This document shows, in pieces, positions 1 through 9,974 of a DNA stretch of 64,000 nucleotides (positions are counted from its first letter, which is position 1; every line of letters starts with the position of its first letter). A model generated the notes under the pieces. It ran no database searches. It was not told where the DNA came from and worked only from the letters and a program-made list of their open reading frames with translations. Location of the stretch: positions 124,001 to 188,000 of the forward strand of contig WHUX01000047.1 of the NCBI GenBank assembly GCA_015179025.1. The letters are read 5' to 3'. The position numbers were made by a program, and so were the translations under genes. This stretch comes from Terfezia claveryi (Eukaryota > Ascomycota > Pezizomycetes > Pezizales > Pezizaceae).

Positions 1-2
1 CT

Positions 3-1838
3 GCCGACAAGGTGCGATACCATCGGAAGACAGGGCAGTACACCTGCAGCCCCCCCTACTCAAACGCCATATATCCTGAGTGGTTCTGCCGCATTGCAAA
101 TGCAATCCGCAATGCGAATAATCCCACCCTAGCTGCGGTTCACTCAACGTGGAAATGCACCAAGGACACCGCTCCCACCGGTACGCGCAATGGGGGATTA
201 CGCCCCGACTTTATTCTTACGGTAGATGATAATGCCACGAGTAGTAGCGCAACTCCAACATGGGACTCTATCCTAGTGGTTGGCGAGCACCAGTCAAAAG
301 GCTCCCAGCCCTTCACCCAACTTGCCCGGTATGCGGAACAGGTCTTCATTGCGCAACCCTTCCGCACTGCAGTCCTTGGTATCATCACATCAAATACTGG
401 TCCACGACTCACATTCTGGAGATTCGACCGAGCGGGTGCTATAGGATCAATGGACTTAGATTATCAATCTACTAGTCGCCAATTATGCACTATTGTTCGC
501 TGCCTATACGCAATCCCGTTGTTGCCTCCGGAGGCGGTTGGGTTTCACATTAGTAGTATTATTACCAATCTCCCACCTGAAAACAGCTTTCCACTCAATG
601 ATTCTCTCCCGTGGAAGATGCGCATGTCGCCAGCCACGCTGTATGAAGGCGAAGCGTTAATGAATAGTCTTCTCTTCATCGCCCCTGGAATCGTTACTCG
701 TGGCACTCGCGTATGGAGTGGTACGCTTGGTGGTACCTCTGTCGCAATCAAATACAGTTGGCGGAGTAGCACACGGCCCCCGGAGGCATCTCTTTACCAG
801 CTTGCAGCCTCCCACCATGTGATCGGGCTCGCTACTCTAGTTGCCTATGATACCTACGAGGATATCGCTATCAATGTGCGCTTCGATCATGCCCTAGTAT
901 CATCTCCACTTGTCGACAGACCTATAAAAATACATAATCGCCACCTCACCCGCACTATCCTCACCCCCATCGGCAGAGCAATTGGTGGTGAAAACCTATC
1001 TCCATTACAGGTTGCCCAAGGGTTGTTTGCGGGGTTAGTCGGTCATGCATCGTTGTACTTTGATGGAGGGATACTGCATAGAGATGTATCACCGTATAAT
1101 ATTATATACACAAACAAACCCCAAGTTGCCGTTCACGAATGGATTCTAGGAGGGAACAGGGAGGCAGATGTTATTGGGGGGACCATGATGCATTTGCATG
1201 GAGCGCTAATTGATCTAGACTATGCCATTGAGCTAGATTCTACAGAGGGACGATCATCAGCTGCTGCAGATCGTACTGGGACGTATCCGTTTATTGCGAT
1301 GGGGGTGTTGGGCAAAGGAGAAATACATCGATATAGACATGATCTTGAGAGTTTCCTGTATGTATTGTTGTGGGTATGTTGTTATCCCGTGACACCAGAC
1401 CCCAACTCTGAGAAGAGGGACATTATGGACAATATCTGGCCGCGCTCGCATCCTTTAAAGACATGGATATTTGAGGATGAGCAGACAGTTACAGCACACA
1501 AGGTGATGAACATAGTCCAGGATGAGGAGAGGTTTGAGGGGTTGTTGGGGCGGTTCAGAGTGGGGTTTGAGGGGTTCAAAGACATTGCTAGGGGGTGGAG
1601 GAAGACATTATGGGGGCTAGAGGGGACCCCGCTATGTGTAGTTCTGCCGGAGGGTGAGAGGGATATGGGAGGCGAGGGTACGGGTGGGATAGAGGCTGCA
1701 AGCAGAGAAAAGCGGTATTGGTTGTTGCATAACGAGGTGAGGATGGGAGTGATTGACAGAGAGGCATTTTGCGAGGCAAGGGATGCCTTGCAGGGGTTGG
1801 TTGAGTTATTGGCGCCGCCGGGAGAGGGTGTATTATAA
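3..1838 (+). CDS. FunK1-like fungal protein kinase, 5' end outside window
   Basis: The reading frame is open from the left edge to the stop at 1838. The first in-frame candidate start near base 12 is GTG, not ATG, so the true start or an upstream exon is probably outside the window. Numbering from base 12, the catalytic loop HRDVSPYN is at residues 356-363 (Asp358 as proton acceptor, Asn363 for metal binding). A DLD triplet at 401-403 stands where DFG is expected. The N-terminal half matches the FunK1 layout, with an RPDFILTVDD stretch resembling the nuclease-like segment that precedes the kinase lobe. FunK1 kinases are expanded in fungi and their substrates are unknown. The frame is intact over about 600 codons, so it is probably functional. 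The FunK1 call rests on the kinase motifs and overall organisation, not on a search. Confidence 0.78.
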   Translation, partial: ADKVRYHRKTGQYTCSPPYSNAIYPEWFCRIANAIRNANNPTLAAVHSTWKCTKDTAPTGTRNGGLRPDFILTVDDNATSSSATPTWDSILVVGEHQSKGSQPFTQLARYAEQVFIAQPFRTAVLGIITSNTGPRLTFWRFDRAGAIGSMDLDYQSTSRQLCTIVRCLYAIPLLPPEAVGFHISSIITNLPPENSFPLNDSLPWKMRMSPATLYEGEALMNSLLFIAPGIVTRGTRVWSGTLGGTSVAIKYSWRSSTRPPEASLYQLAASHHVIGLATLVAYDTYEDIAINVRFDHALVSSPLVDRPIKIHNRHLTRTILTPIGRAIGGENLSPLQVAQGLFAGLVGHASLYFDGGILHRDVSPYNIIYTNKPQVAVHEWILGGNREADVIGGTMMHLHGALIDLDYAIELDSTEGRSSAAADRTGTYPFIAMGVLGKGEIHRYRHDLESFLYVLLWVCCYPVTPDPNSEKRDIMDNIWPRSHPLKTWIFEDEQTVTAHKVMNIVQDEERFEGLLGRFRVGFEGFKDIARGWRKTLWGLEGTPLCVVLPEGERDMGGEGTGGIEAASREKRYWLLHNEVRMGVIDREAFCEARDALQGLVELLAPPGEGVL

Positions 1839-1840
1839 AA

Positions 1841-3395
1841 CTAAGCGTAATTATAGAATTTTGTTACAAGCATTTTTCCGTTGTTACAAGAACAAAATCG
1901 CTATAGTTAAGGCCAGATACTGACCGCCCTCACTCATACAAATTCTATAGGCACATTACTTGGATTTTGTGCAATATTCTTATTTTAAAAAAAAAAAAAA
2001 AAGGGGGATAGGATAGAAGCAACCATAACCGATGTACGGGTTTCATCAGGTTATAAGCACCTCTTGTTGATACTATACAAGGCCAACATACACCTCGCAC
2101 GCCATATCTCACCAATAACGAAAAAGATAACTCTTACACTAGGTACACGTCCTCCAACTACATTAGGGGTATTCAAAGTTAGCTTTTTTGGCCGTATAAT
2201 ACGGATATCTTGGCAAGCCACTTTTTCGGATAATCCGCATTACCTATACGAGGACCTCCACGCACGAGACTACACACAACCATTTATCCGTCAGATTTGA
2301 AAAATAAACGGTTATACGACCGAATAAATCCACTTATAACGAAAATTTTATTCGGTCAACGCCAAGTAGACTAAGCAAGTCCCGTGAGCAAAATCTCAGT
2401 TGCTTTGCGCCAAAATATCGCTGCGATATTTTGGGTCCTTATCCGAACTTCATTTTCTCGTTGCAACTGGCTTTCTCAAACCCAAAATATCGGCAATAAT
2501 ATATACTGTTGTATGCAAAAATAAGAAACTACACACCAATCAACAACTAAATGGCACTATTCATGGATCTGCGGCCTCTATATATATATGGAACCATCAT
2601 GAATTTATGCATTTCCTGCCTCTAAATCTATGCATTTGCGCCCTCTATATATGGAACTGGGATATATCCTGTTTTGCTCGTTAAGCTGGTAAACCTCAAA
2701 TACCTCTCAGGTATGTAGACTATGTCATAATATATGATGTATGATACTGGGAAAAGCCGGCTAACGTATCCGGACATTTACCACCCTGGAACAACCTTTC
2801 ACACCTAACTACTGAAGTACAAGAGGCTGATTATATTCGGACAATAAGTCCGGGATCACCTTGGGCTGAAACACAGCAGGCCGGGCCTCATTGGGAGTCA
2901 GGAGCAAACAACCCATGGAACGTCACCCATGGAACTTCACCCAAAGTAGGGGCTCCCAGGGCGGAAGCGGGAGAAGGCTCCAACTCGAGCAGTTTCAATC
3001 AGATTTGGATAGCAGGGGGCTCACAATGGACGCGGGAATCCATAGAACTATACTGTGCACTGCCCAAGAGCCCTTAATTATGGAGCCAATAAGGTTATAT
3101 GTTATGCCTAATGTTTTCACATCTAGCTAGGATTGGGCCTCAAACCATACAGTAAGTCGGGTCTCTATATATTCCCTTGTCGACCTACACAGTGTGCAGC
3201 AAATGGACCCACTTACAGCCTCAAAAGAGCATACAGAACCAATGACTTGAGCCTACATAAGCTAGGGACGCGGGGTTACAGAATTTGCGGGAATAGAAGT
3301 ATCAAAACGGCCCTGGACCGGTACCTCAGGGGCCCTCATGTCGTGAAGTTATGGACTGGAATGCGTAGTTGAGCCTGCTTGAGTGCTATAGAACA
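1841..3395. other. Gene-free AT-rich stretch with short repeats
   Basis: No credible gene is visible. It holds an A15 run near 1986-2002, a small hairpin at 2410-2434 and two related CCTCTATATAT..GGAAC blocks at about 2578 and 2641. From about 2840 to 3080 there is a more GC-rich segment with one open frame of about 80 codons rich in Ser, Gly and Trp. It lacks a start and resembles no family I recognise, so it is probably a gene remnant. Confidence 0.5.
2410..2434. repeat. 11-bp inverted repeat with 3-nt loop
   Basis: The arm CCAAAATATCG at 2410-2420 is perfectly complementary to 2424-2434, with CTG between. A third related half-site occurs about 55 bp downstream. Its function is unknown. 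Confidence 0.7.
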
Positions 3396-4440
3396 TCACA
3401 CCCTTGATTTAGCAATCATTGGGCTCATCATCTGCCCATGGGCGTGCATGTACCGACTCCAGAATAAGTCTTTGTCTCCATGAATGGCATTGTGTATTTT
3501 ATCTGAGCTGTGAGTCTCCTGGGTGATCCATGCTCTGTTTGTCCTGGCCCAAGCCTCATCACTGGCATCGAAATCGTGACCCAGTCCATTGAAGTATCGA
3601 ACCACGCAAGTGCCATTCGGTAGATGTTGCCTATTGTTGGTACGTCAACGGCCCACTCCTCTAAACGTACCACATCTTCTAATACTGATGCAACCTGTCG
3701 CAAGCACATTACATCTAACCACGCATACCGCTGGCGGGTTGTCTTCCCAAAGATCACCTCGCTAATTGTTCTAAAGATCAATCCCTAGAGGCACTAGCCC
3801 AGGCCATTGGTATGAGTTAGGTGTACGGTTGTAGACTCCAGAATACAAGTTGCCTGAAAGCGCTGTTTCCGTACCAACTGCAATGCTGAATCGGATTGCT
3901 CCGGGTTAACACACGCACTGTCGGGTAATAAATACATGGTACTTTGCAGACAAGACCCCTAATAGCCGGACAGGATTGGCAAGTCGTACATTGATGGATT
4001 TGCCACTTGAGTGTCAATATTGCCATCAAGGGACCAAGATCAAGATGGTTTCTCCTGGCAATGAATATCTCGTAGCATCTCCTCTTGGCAGACCCAATCA
4101 ATATCAATCTCCCTTGAGTCATCGTATACATCTCGGGCTGTTCGATTGCCGTTTTCAAAGTTGCAAGAATGTTGTGAGGTCTAGCAAGCAAGCTCAGAGC
4201 TGTCGGTATTTTGCCATCCTTGTTTGAAGGATGCTAGTATGACCTTTGCAGGGTGAATGGTGGGAGCCCCCAGAGGTAGTGCTGTTGAGAAACCTCGCTA
4301 TCAGTGCAACTTTGCGACATTTCTCCCGAAACCAGTTGGTGTGTGAGGGCTGGTTGCGAGTCTAGGATTCCAAGAAGTGGGAGTGAAGGATAATCAATGT
4401 CGGAAGTTGAAACACGTATTGCGGGGACTACACCGTCGCT
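3396..4440 (-). pseudogene. HET-domain (heterokaryon incompatibility) gene remnant
   Basis: Read on the minus strand, successive frames give a HET-like sequence in the right order. First is an N-terminal piece (about 4440-4260), then a block at 4191-3817. Next comes 3781-3600 with RYAWLDVMCLRQ, EEWAVDVPTIGNIYRMA and a following Ala-Trp. The frame then changes near 3605 and continues with VRYFNGLG and RAWITQE. HET proteins typically show W-[IL]-D-x-x-C-[IL]-x-Q, an acidic stretch, IY..A, and then R-x-W..QE; these are the elements seen here. At least one frameshift and stops between blocks break the gene. HET domains mediate allorecognition cell death in ascomycetes. No intact version is present in this window. 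Confidence 0.6.
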
Positions 4441-4449
4441 TACATAACC

Positions 4450-5083
4450 CCCGTATTTATAGTAGGTACCATACCCTCACTGCGTTCGTTAGAACACCCT
4501 AGCAGTAGGGTCTTGGCATGAGACTAAGAGTAGAATAATATTCATGCCAGTTACACATGGCCGTTCCTTAGTCTGGTTGGCACCCGCCGTTCCTGTGTAT
4601 CCAAGAGAGTCTCTGTTCATCGCAGCATAGACTGCGGCCGCAGCTAAACACCCCATCGGTACAGAGTGTAACAAAGGCCTGAGTTAACGTTTTTTATGGA
4701 CTTACTACTCCCTATCGCGAAAGAGGCTTAAACTGCCTTTCTGACCGCATATAAATTACTTACTTTTGCCGGTATACATGAATCTGATTCGTGGGGCATC
4801 CACTAGAAGCCGGTCTTAATTAGTACGTATTCAGCTTTGAAAACCCACATTGTAACTTACCATTCCGTGATTTCAGCTTCAAAAAAATAAAATGTGTCTT
4901 TGCTAACATAAAAACTGATTTCCAGACAAGATATAGATCAGACCACCTGGCGCAAGCAAGGAAAACTATACGCCAGCAAAGCAAGCACATTGAGACCAAG
5001 CCAATCCAGCTCTATATCAACTATACATACACACTGAACATCCCGTGTGACCCCTCCTAATAGGGATAAACACGAGTACTGAG
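4450..5083. other. Gene-free stretch with transposon-terminus motifs
   Basis: No gene is visible. It contains one copy of the 28-bp dispersed repeat (4500-4527) and a TAGTCTGGTTGGCAC terminus motif at 4569-4583. The rest is AT-rich sequence leading to the transposon end at 5084. Confidence 0.5.
4500..4527. repeat. 28-bp dispersed repeat, copy 1
   Basis: The 28 bases starting TAGCAGTAGGG and ending GAGACTAA are identical to 8635-8662. Both copies lie within about 70 bp of a TAGTCTGGTTGGCAC-type motif, so they are probably part of the same miniature-element family. Confidence 0.75.
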
Positions 5084-5663
5084 TACAGAGGACTCTCGAT
5101 ACAAGCATATTGTTCGGACCGGGAGAAGTATGCTTGTAACCAATATATGCTTATAGCAAGAGAAAATAGGTAACTATAAAATGAAGTTAACTAGCGCTAG
5201 GAAATGTTGTGGAATAGGCTTATGAATCCAAGCAGAGCGTATAAACAAGAAATATCCAAACGAGAGTAGTAGGTGTGGAGGCGGGAATGTTCAAGGAGAG
5301 GAGGCACAAGAAAGTCAGTGATCCTGCGCTGAACATGCAGACGCCTGCATTGAATTTCTAGAGTCTCAATACTTTTCTCCTCACGCTGTAGAATATCTTG
5401 TAGGTCCCTGATATTGGCCGTAGGTTCAGCTTGAAGAGAAAAGGGGAGTAATCCTTCAATATGCGCGGGCGCTACCCTGAGGTGTAACCGGTCAAGACCC
5501 GACCATGCCTGATGCTGTTGGACAAACAAAGATTTGGAAGAAGAGGCCATTGTTTTCACAGTCAGTATGTATACATCATCAGAACACTGGGTCTGATACG
5601 AAACCAAGTAAGCTAATTTGACAGTGAACAGGTGATATAAAATCGAGAGTGCATCATCATTTG
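5084..5663 (-). mobile_element. Terminal fragment of a TIR transposon, copy A, joined to 5S-like sequence
   Basis: The unit begins at a TA followed by CAGAGGACTCTCGATACAAG, which looks like a terminal inverted repeat. It is about 95% identical to 61249-61833, and the flanks before the TA are unrelated, so the boundary is a transposon end. A minus-strand frame (5197-5667) encodes a helical, Gln/Leu/Arg-rich piece including SLQAEPTANIRDLQ. A strongly diverged copy of the same piece, with the same terminal sequence, lies at about 47085-47389 in opposite orientation, and a further terminus is at 10912-11036. The TA target and cut-and-paste look suggest a Tc1/mariner/pogo-type element. No DDE catalytic domain remains, so the superfamily is an inference. 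Confidence 0.6.
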
Positions 5664-5783
5664 ACATCTACGACCATAGACTGAAGAAAACGAGGCATCC
5701 CGTCCGCTCTGCCATATCTAAGCTTCAGATCGCCAGGCTAGTACTGCAGTGGGTGACCATGCGGGAAAGTCTCCCACCGCAGC
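5664..5783 (+). pseudogene. 5S rRNA-like sequence, 3' end replaced (copy A)
   Basis: The sequence follows fungal 5S rRNA from its 5' end through GGGTGACCATGCGGGAA at about 5767: CTACGACCATAG, then the CCCGTCCGCTCTGCC block and GTACTGCAGTGGGTGACC. Beyond that the 3' arm needed to close helix I is missing and replaced by a sequence shared with copy C at 62106. The 5' flank is shared with copy B at 61834. It is probably not functional. Confidence 0.7.
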
Positions 5784-6890
5784 ACGCAATGGGTATACAG
5801 AATTTTTGACTTCTTCTTTCGGTATCATTGGATGGTTGCCTTTTTGAGATAGTTCCATTTTTGGCCCACACCTTTTCTGGTATCTCCCAGTCTACCCGTT
5901 ATCATTAAGCTAGTCCTATATTGGTATTCTCTCTACCACACCATTTTTCAGTCTGGTTGGCACAACATCCCCGCCTGCCTCCATCTAGTAGTATACAGAG
6001 CAATAGAGCAATCATACATGATACATTTTAGAGAGAGGTCTACGGAAGCGCATGATATTACGGTATAGCTATAGGAGCGCGTGTATGAATAGCTTTAGCT
6101 TTTTTAAATTTTTTTATTTTAAAATACACAGTACTCTTATGCGGTCCCAGTAAGGGGACCATGAAGAGCCATCCGGAAGCTGAATCCATTAAGGCTTCCG
6201 GATGATAGCTTTAGCGTGCCAACCAAACTAAGCTTTAGCATAGCCTCCCTAGAAGCACAAGCCTATTACAAGAGTATGGCGAGATATCGCATCGCATAGA
6301 GAAAGGGGGTAAATACTTAGGTACATAGAGTATGCCGGGTATGCTGGATATGCCGGCTAAGGTAAATCCTAATTATGCTGGGTATGCTACGCAGAGGTAT
6401 GCTACCTAAGTACTGGGTACATATGCTACGTATGCGCGCGGTGAGGTGGGGTATGTAGCGCATGATGAGGACGCGTGTATGAACAGTTTTCCCGCATAAA
6501 AAAGGGAGGGGGTTGCATAGAGTCATGCAGTGGTATAGTGCTGTACCCTAGTTGAGAGAGTGGTATAGCGCTGTATCTCAAAAATGTTCCATAAAGTCAG
6601 TGGCAATTCATATAAGTCTCACAATTTCCAGTGGCAAATCAAACGTTTACTCGTTGCTTTAGTGCTGTCGGGAGTCTGCACGATGTCGATTTCAAATGTT
6701 TTTCGCTATCCGATGCCTATTTCAAATGTTAACTCCCCTTTTTAAGGCTTATTTCAATAAAACGCAATATAAGAAAACAGAGATGCAACACAGCTTCCTC
6801 TGAAACAACACCATCTGTACATATAACGATTCCTCACCCTGAAACCCCAACACATGACCCTATCAGGCTCTACAAGGCAACAACCGAATT
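5784..6890. other. Gene-free stretch with a retroposon and terminus motifs
   Basis: No gene is visible. It contains CAGTCTGGTTGGCAC near 5950, the short retroposon at 6100-6204 and an inverted terminus motif at 6216-6230. Around 6320-6430 there is a run of TATGC(T/C)-rich imperfect repeats, including GGGTATGCT. The segment 6690-6740 carries a repeated ATGCCTATTTCAAATGTT-type phrase. Confidence 0.5.
6100..6204 (-). mobile_element. Short SINE-like retroposon with 11-bp target-site duplication
   Basis: A body of about 105 bp is bracketed by perfect direct repeats ATAGCTTTAGC at 6089-6099 and 6205-6215. On the minus strand it starts with a hairpin (arms CATCCGGAAGC and GCTTCCGGATG). A conserved module with GGTCCC/GGGACC and CTCTT/AAGAG pairings follows, and it ends in an A-rich tail next to one duplication. 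The same module with a different first hairpin, its own A tail and a different 10-bp duplication is at 60766-60865. A tail plus variable-length target duplications are hallmarks of LINE-driven retroposition of a small structured RNA. Confidence 0.7.
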
Positions 6891-8395
6891 TTAATAGTTG
6901 GAGTGGCTTGCCATAGCCTTCGCCCATTGTTTATCATCGTCTTCCTCTTCCTTGGACACGGCAGTAGAATCAATACTGAAAGCTGAGCTATCGGAGTATG
7001 TTCGCAGAAATGCCCAACCATGAGCATATATATCTGAGCCAAGGGCATTTCCTACCGCAGTATAGGCTGCAACTCGTAGGCGATGGGATTGCTGTTGGGG
7101 GAATCCCCATGGGAAGTACCACTTTTGGTGGCATCCCTTGGTCACAAAATTGATCCCCGTGGTTTCCCTGATCCCTTGAAGGAAGCAATAGCAGGCCATG
7201 CAACTTAACTTCGAACAGCCAAGATATATATTCTTTTGCGGACCTTTCAGGTGCTCTCGGAGATATAGAGTAAGAGCAACTTCACAATGTATACGAAGCT
7301 CATACTCCTCATCCATCCCCTGTGTACCATCTACAAACTTCATTGAACTAGTTTCGTAGCTGGTATAAGAAAGAGCTTTCTGGAGACACGCCATCCACTG
7401 CTCTCGGGTAGTTGGTAAGTATCCCGTGTATGGTGTATTTGACACGGTCGTCAGAACAAACTTTTTGTTCGTGAAATGTGTCCGAAGCCTTGGTGAACAA
7501 GCATAACGAACCAAGACATCCGCGCTCACATGGAGGGACACTATCTTTTCAAGGTATCGGGTAAGGGGTAAGTTCGGTCCTGTGTTTAAGGTATCAGTAA
7601 ATAGTTGATTCTGTTTTTCATATCCATTATCTTACCTTCATATTCTGCCACTTTCAGGCACAAACGCTCGTAAACCCTTGGATCACTACCAAGTAGATTC
7701 TTCATACGCTGTACTAATTGAATTATCTGGGAAAGATCTACATTCCTAGTTGTGGCTTTCCTCTGCTCTGTGCCCCACATGAGATCACCCAGCTTCCGCA
7801 AGCAAAATAGAGGCAGAATTTCAGATGGGATATCTTCCCCTAGTATTATTTCTTTTCGCATGATGCCCCAGAATTCGAGATACTGGTCCCAGCGTTTCTG
7901 TACCCGGGCGACAAACTTGGGGAAGGAGTGATTGTATATTTTATGTAGGAGCTCATTCTTTAGGCGTTTGAGGTCTTCTGTGGCCAAGATATCGTTCCGT
8001 GGAGGGGAAACTCCTTGGTAACCCCACTGCAGGCAAGGGTCCTTAGGGTTCTGCAACTTCCGGGCTCCGAAACAGTCTCGCGCTATATTTTTGAGAATTA
8101 TCCAGAGTTCCTGGATATGTTTCCCCACATCCTCAGAGACATCCACATTCCCAGCAACGAACAGCCGGACTTCTCCTGCAGGACCAGGCCCTGGCACGAG
8201 TTCCATTGCCGTAGAATACACCTCGCCTTTAGGTTGAGACACACATATAGAGGCAATCGCATCAAGAATGACGTTCAGCCGATTTTCATGGACCTCTGGG
8301 TCATGACGAGATAAGGTAGGGTTCTGGCTTCTGGGGATTGTAGATGCAAGTGCAACCAAGGCATTGACATCTTCGAGGTGTATGGTCGCAGCCAT
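6891..8395 (-). CDS. OTT_1508-type deaminase-like protein
   Basis: Predicted as two exons, 8395-7636 and 7579-6891. They are joined across a 56-bp intron (7580-7635; GTAAG donor, CTGAT branch, CACAG acceptor) to give 482 residues. The C-terminal half carries the zinc-type cytidine-deaminase-like signature of the OTT_1508 family: IHCE (His351, Glu353) followed by CSKLSCMAC (Cys380 and Cys383). These are a His, a catalytic Glu and a Cys pair. The N-terminal 250 residues are largely helical and unassigned. In fungi these proteins are common but uncharacterised; a nucleic-acid or nucleotide deaminase role is a family-level inference. The frame is intact, so the gene is probably live. Six 17-bp tandem repeats sit immediately upstream of the ATG. 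Confidence 0.75.
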
Positions 8396-8400
8396 TAGAA

Positions 8401-8502
8401 GGTTGAGACTGGACGGAGGTCGAGACTGGACGAAGGTTGAGACTGGTCACTGGTCGAGGCTGGACAGAGGTTGAGACTGGTCGGAGGTTGAGAACTGGCC
8501 GG
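8401..8502. repeat. 17-bp tandem repeat, six units, upstream of the deaminase-like gene
   Basis: Six consecutive imperfect 17-bp units of the form GGTTGAGACTGGACGGA start 6 bp from the ATG of the minus-strand gene. They therefore occupy its 5' UTR or core promoter. They could vary in number between strains. Confidence 0.8.
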
Positions 8503-8519
8503 GGTGAGTTATAAACCAC

Positions 8520-9970
8520 TAGGGTGGTCGGTCATATTCATTAAGTTAATGTCAATGAAGCGCCTTGGCAGCGTGGCAACCAGACTACCGCAACGCTCCT
8601 CAACGCTGATTGGTCAGCGTCCTCATTGAACTTTTAGCAGTAGGGTCTTGGCATGAGACTAATCACCACAAAGTTCACAACAGCCATGCTGACATACAAT
8701 GGCTACCGTCGCCAGCACTCCCAAGAACATATAGATACGGCTAGCTGCTGATAGATTGGACGAGGTTGCTTCTTCTGTAGCTGTGTAGGCCATATTGGAG
8801 TAAGGAAATCCACAAGGGCCCAAAAGGAACTCTAGTGCATTCTGAAGAGATTCAATCTGTTTCCGGATAACCCCTAATCAAGTTCTCCAAGATTGATATC
8901 CTCCTACGAGACTAACCCTCCTACTAAGCCCTCTATGCCGTCCTGTACTGAAACCAAATACCCATTCAGCAGCCCCAATATCACATCGTCCTGCAGGTAT
9001 ATCCAATGTTTCTCTAGTCTCATACCAAGCCTCTAGTCGTTCGCATAGCTTCGCTTTTGCACTTTGTAATCTAGGTCAAGGCTAGCATTAGTAGTATTCT
9101 TGATTCAGAGATAAGAAGTTAGCTAGTGTACCAGCTGAGGCATTCTTTCAAGTTCCCAAGACTTTCACCTTCTATTTATATTGCTGTCTGTAAACCTATA
9201 GTAGAATTCTCCTAAAATCTAGCATTAAGTTTGTCCAATCTTTCTTCACACCCAGCTATATGTTGCTTGCTATAATAGTCCAAATTAAATTAGTTGCAGA
9301 CTTATAGTTGAAGTTGTGGAACCTACATTTTGTTGAAGGCTTTATCCTGGAACCACTTATCGATGTCATTATACCTAGAAGCTCAAAAGTTTAGCTAGTT
9401 GACTCAGAAAAGGCATTCATGCATGACGTGGTAGCGCACCATTCATCGAGAGTGATAGGCTCATAAACCGATTCCAGAATTATTCTCTTCTCAAATTCCT
9501 CCGCCTCCTCAGCCACTTCAAAAGCAACATAGCCATTCGAGTTGGGTTGTATTGATACTCAAAGAACTCTGTGCTGAAACAGAAGATCTTCGACCGATTT
9601 ACTATCTATGTTGCAGGTTGTTGTCTTAGGCCTAAAAAAAACATAAAATGCTTGCTGAGTCTCAATCAGAAGCTCATTTCCGCTTCCTCCTTTGACAACA
9701 GGATATCCGTAGGGTAGCCTGCCTGCGGTCATCTAGTTGGGCAACGGTTAGGATACGCTCCAATATTAACGTCATGACATGGAACTTACCTTTGTAGGTG
9801 CTGGGTTAATGTAACGGTGGTAGAGTGGGATGCGGGAATTTCTGTGGAAAGTGCAGGGGACTAGGGGAAGGGGACTGCGAGGAGTGAAGTTCTTTGTGGG
9901 TACTTGTATTGTAGGGAAGTGTTAGGGGAGTGGGAGCAGTAAGTGCTTTATGCCAAGGAATCTGAAGTCA
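8520..9970. other. Gene-poor stretch with a degraded coding remnant
   Basis: The 28-bp repeat copy 2 (8635-8662) and a GTGGCAACCAGACTA terminus motif (8573-8587) lie at the left. Around 9400-9590 the minus strand has an open stretch reading NGYVAFEVAEEAEEFEKRI and continuing EPITLDEWC, without start or end. It looks like a decayed gene of unknown family. Nothing else is recognisable. Confidence 0.4.
8635..8662. repeat. 28-bp dispersed repeat, copy 2
   Basis: Exact match to 4500-4527. Confidence 0.75.
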
Positions 9971-9974
9971 TTGT

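Noticed and set aside
12..14. GTG as the translation start of the FunK1-like gene
   Set aside because: Nuclear fungal genes start at ATG, and the frame is open upstream to the window edge, so the beginning is probably missing.
5197..5667. 156-codon minus-strand frame as a host gene
   Set aside because: It is repeated at 61.3 kb and, diverged, at 47.1 kb, each time next to a transposon terminus, so it belongs to the mobile element.
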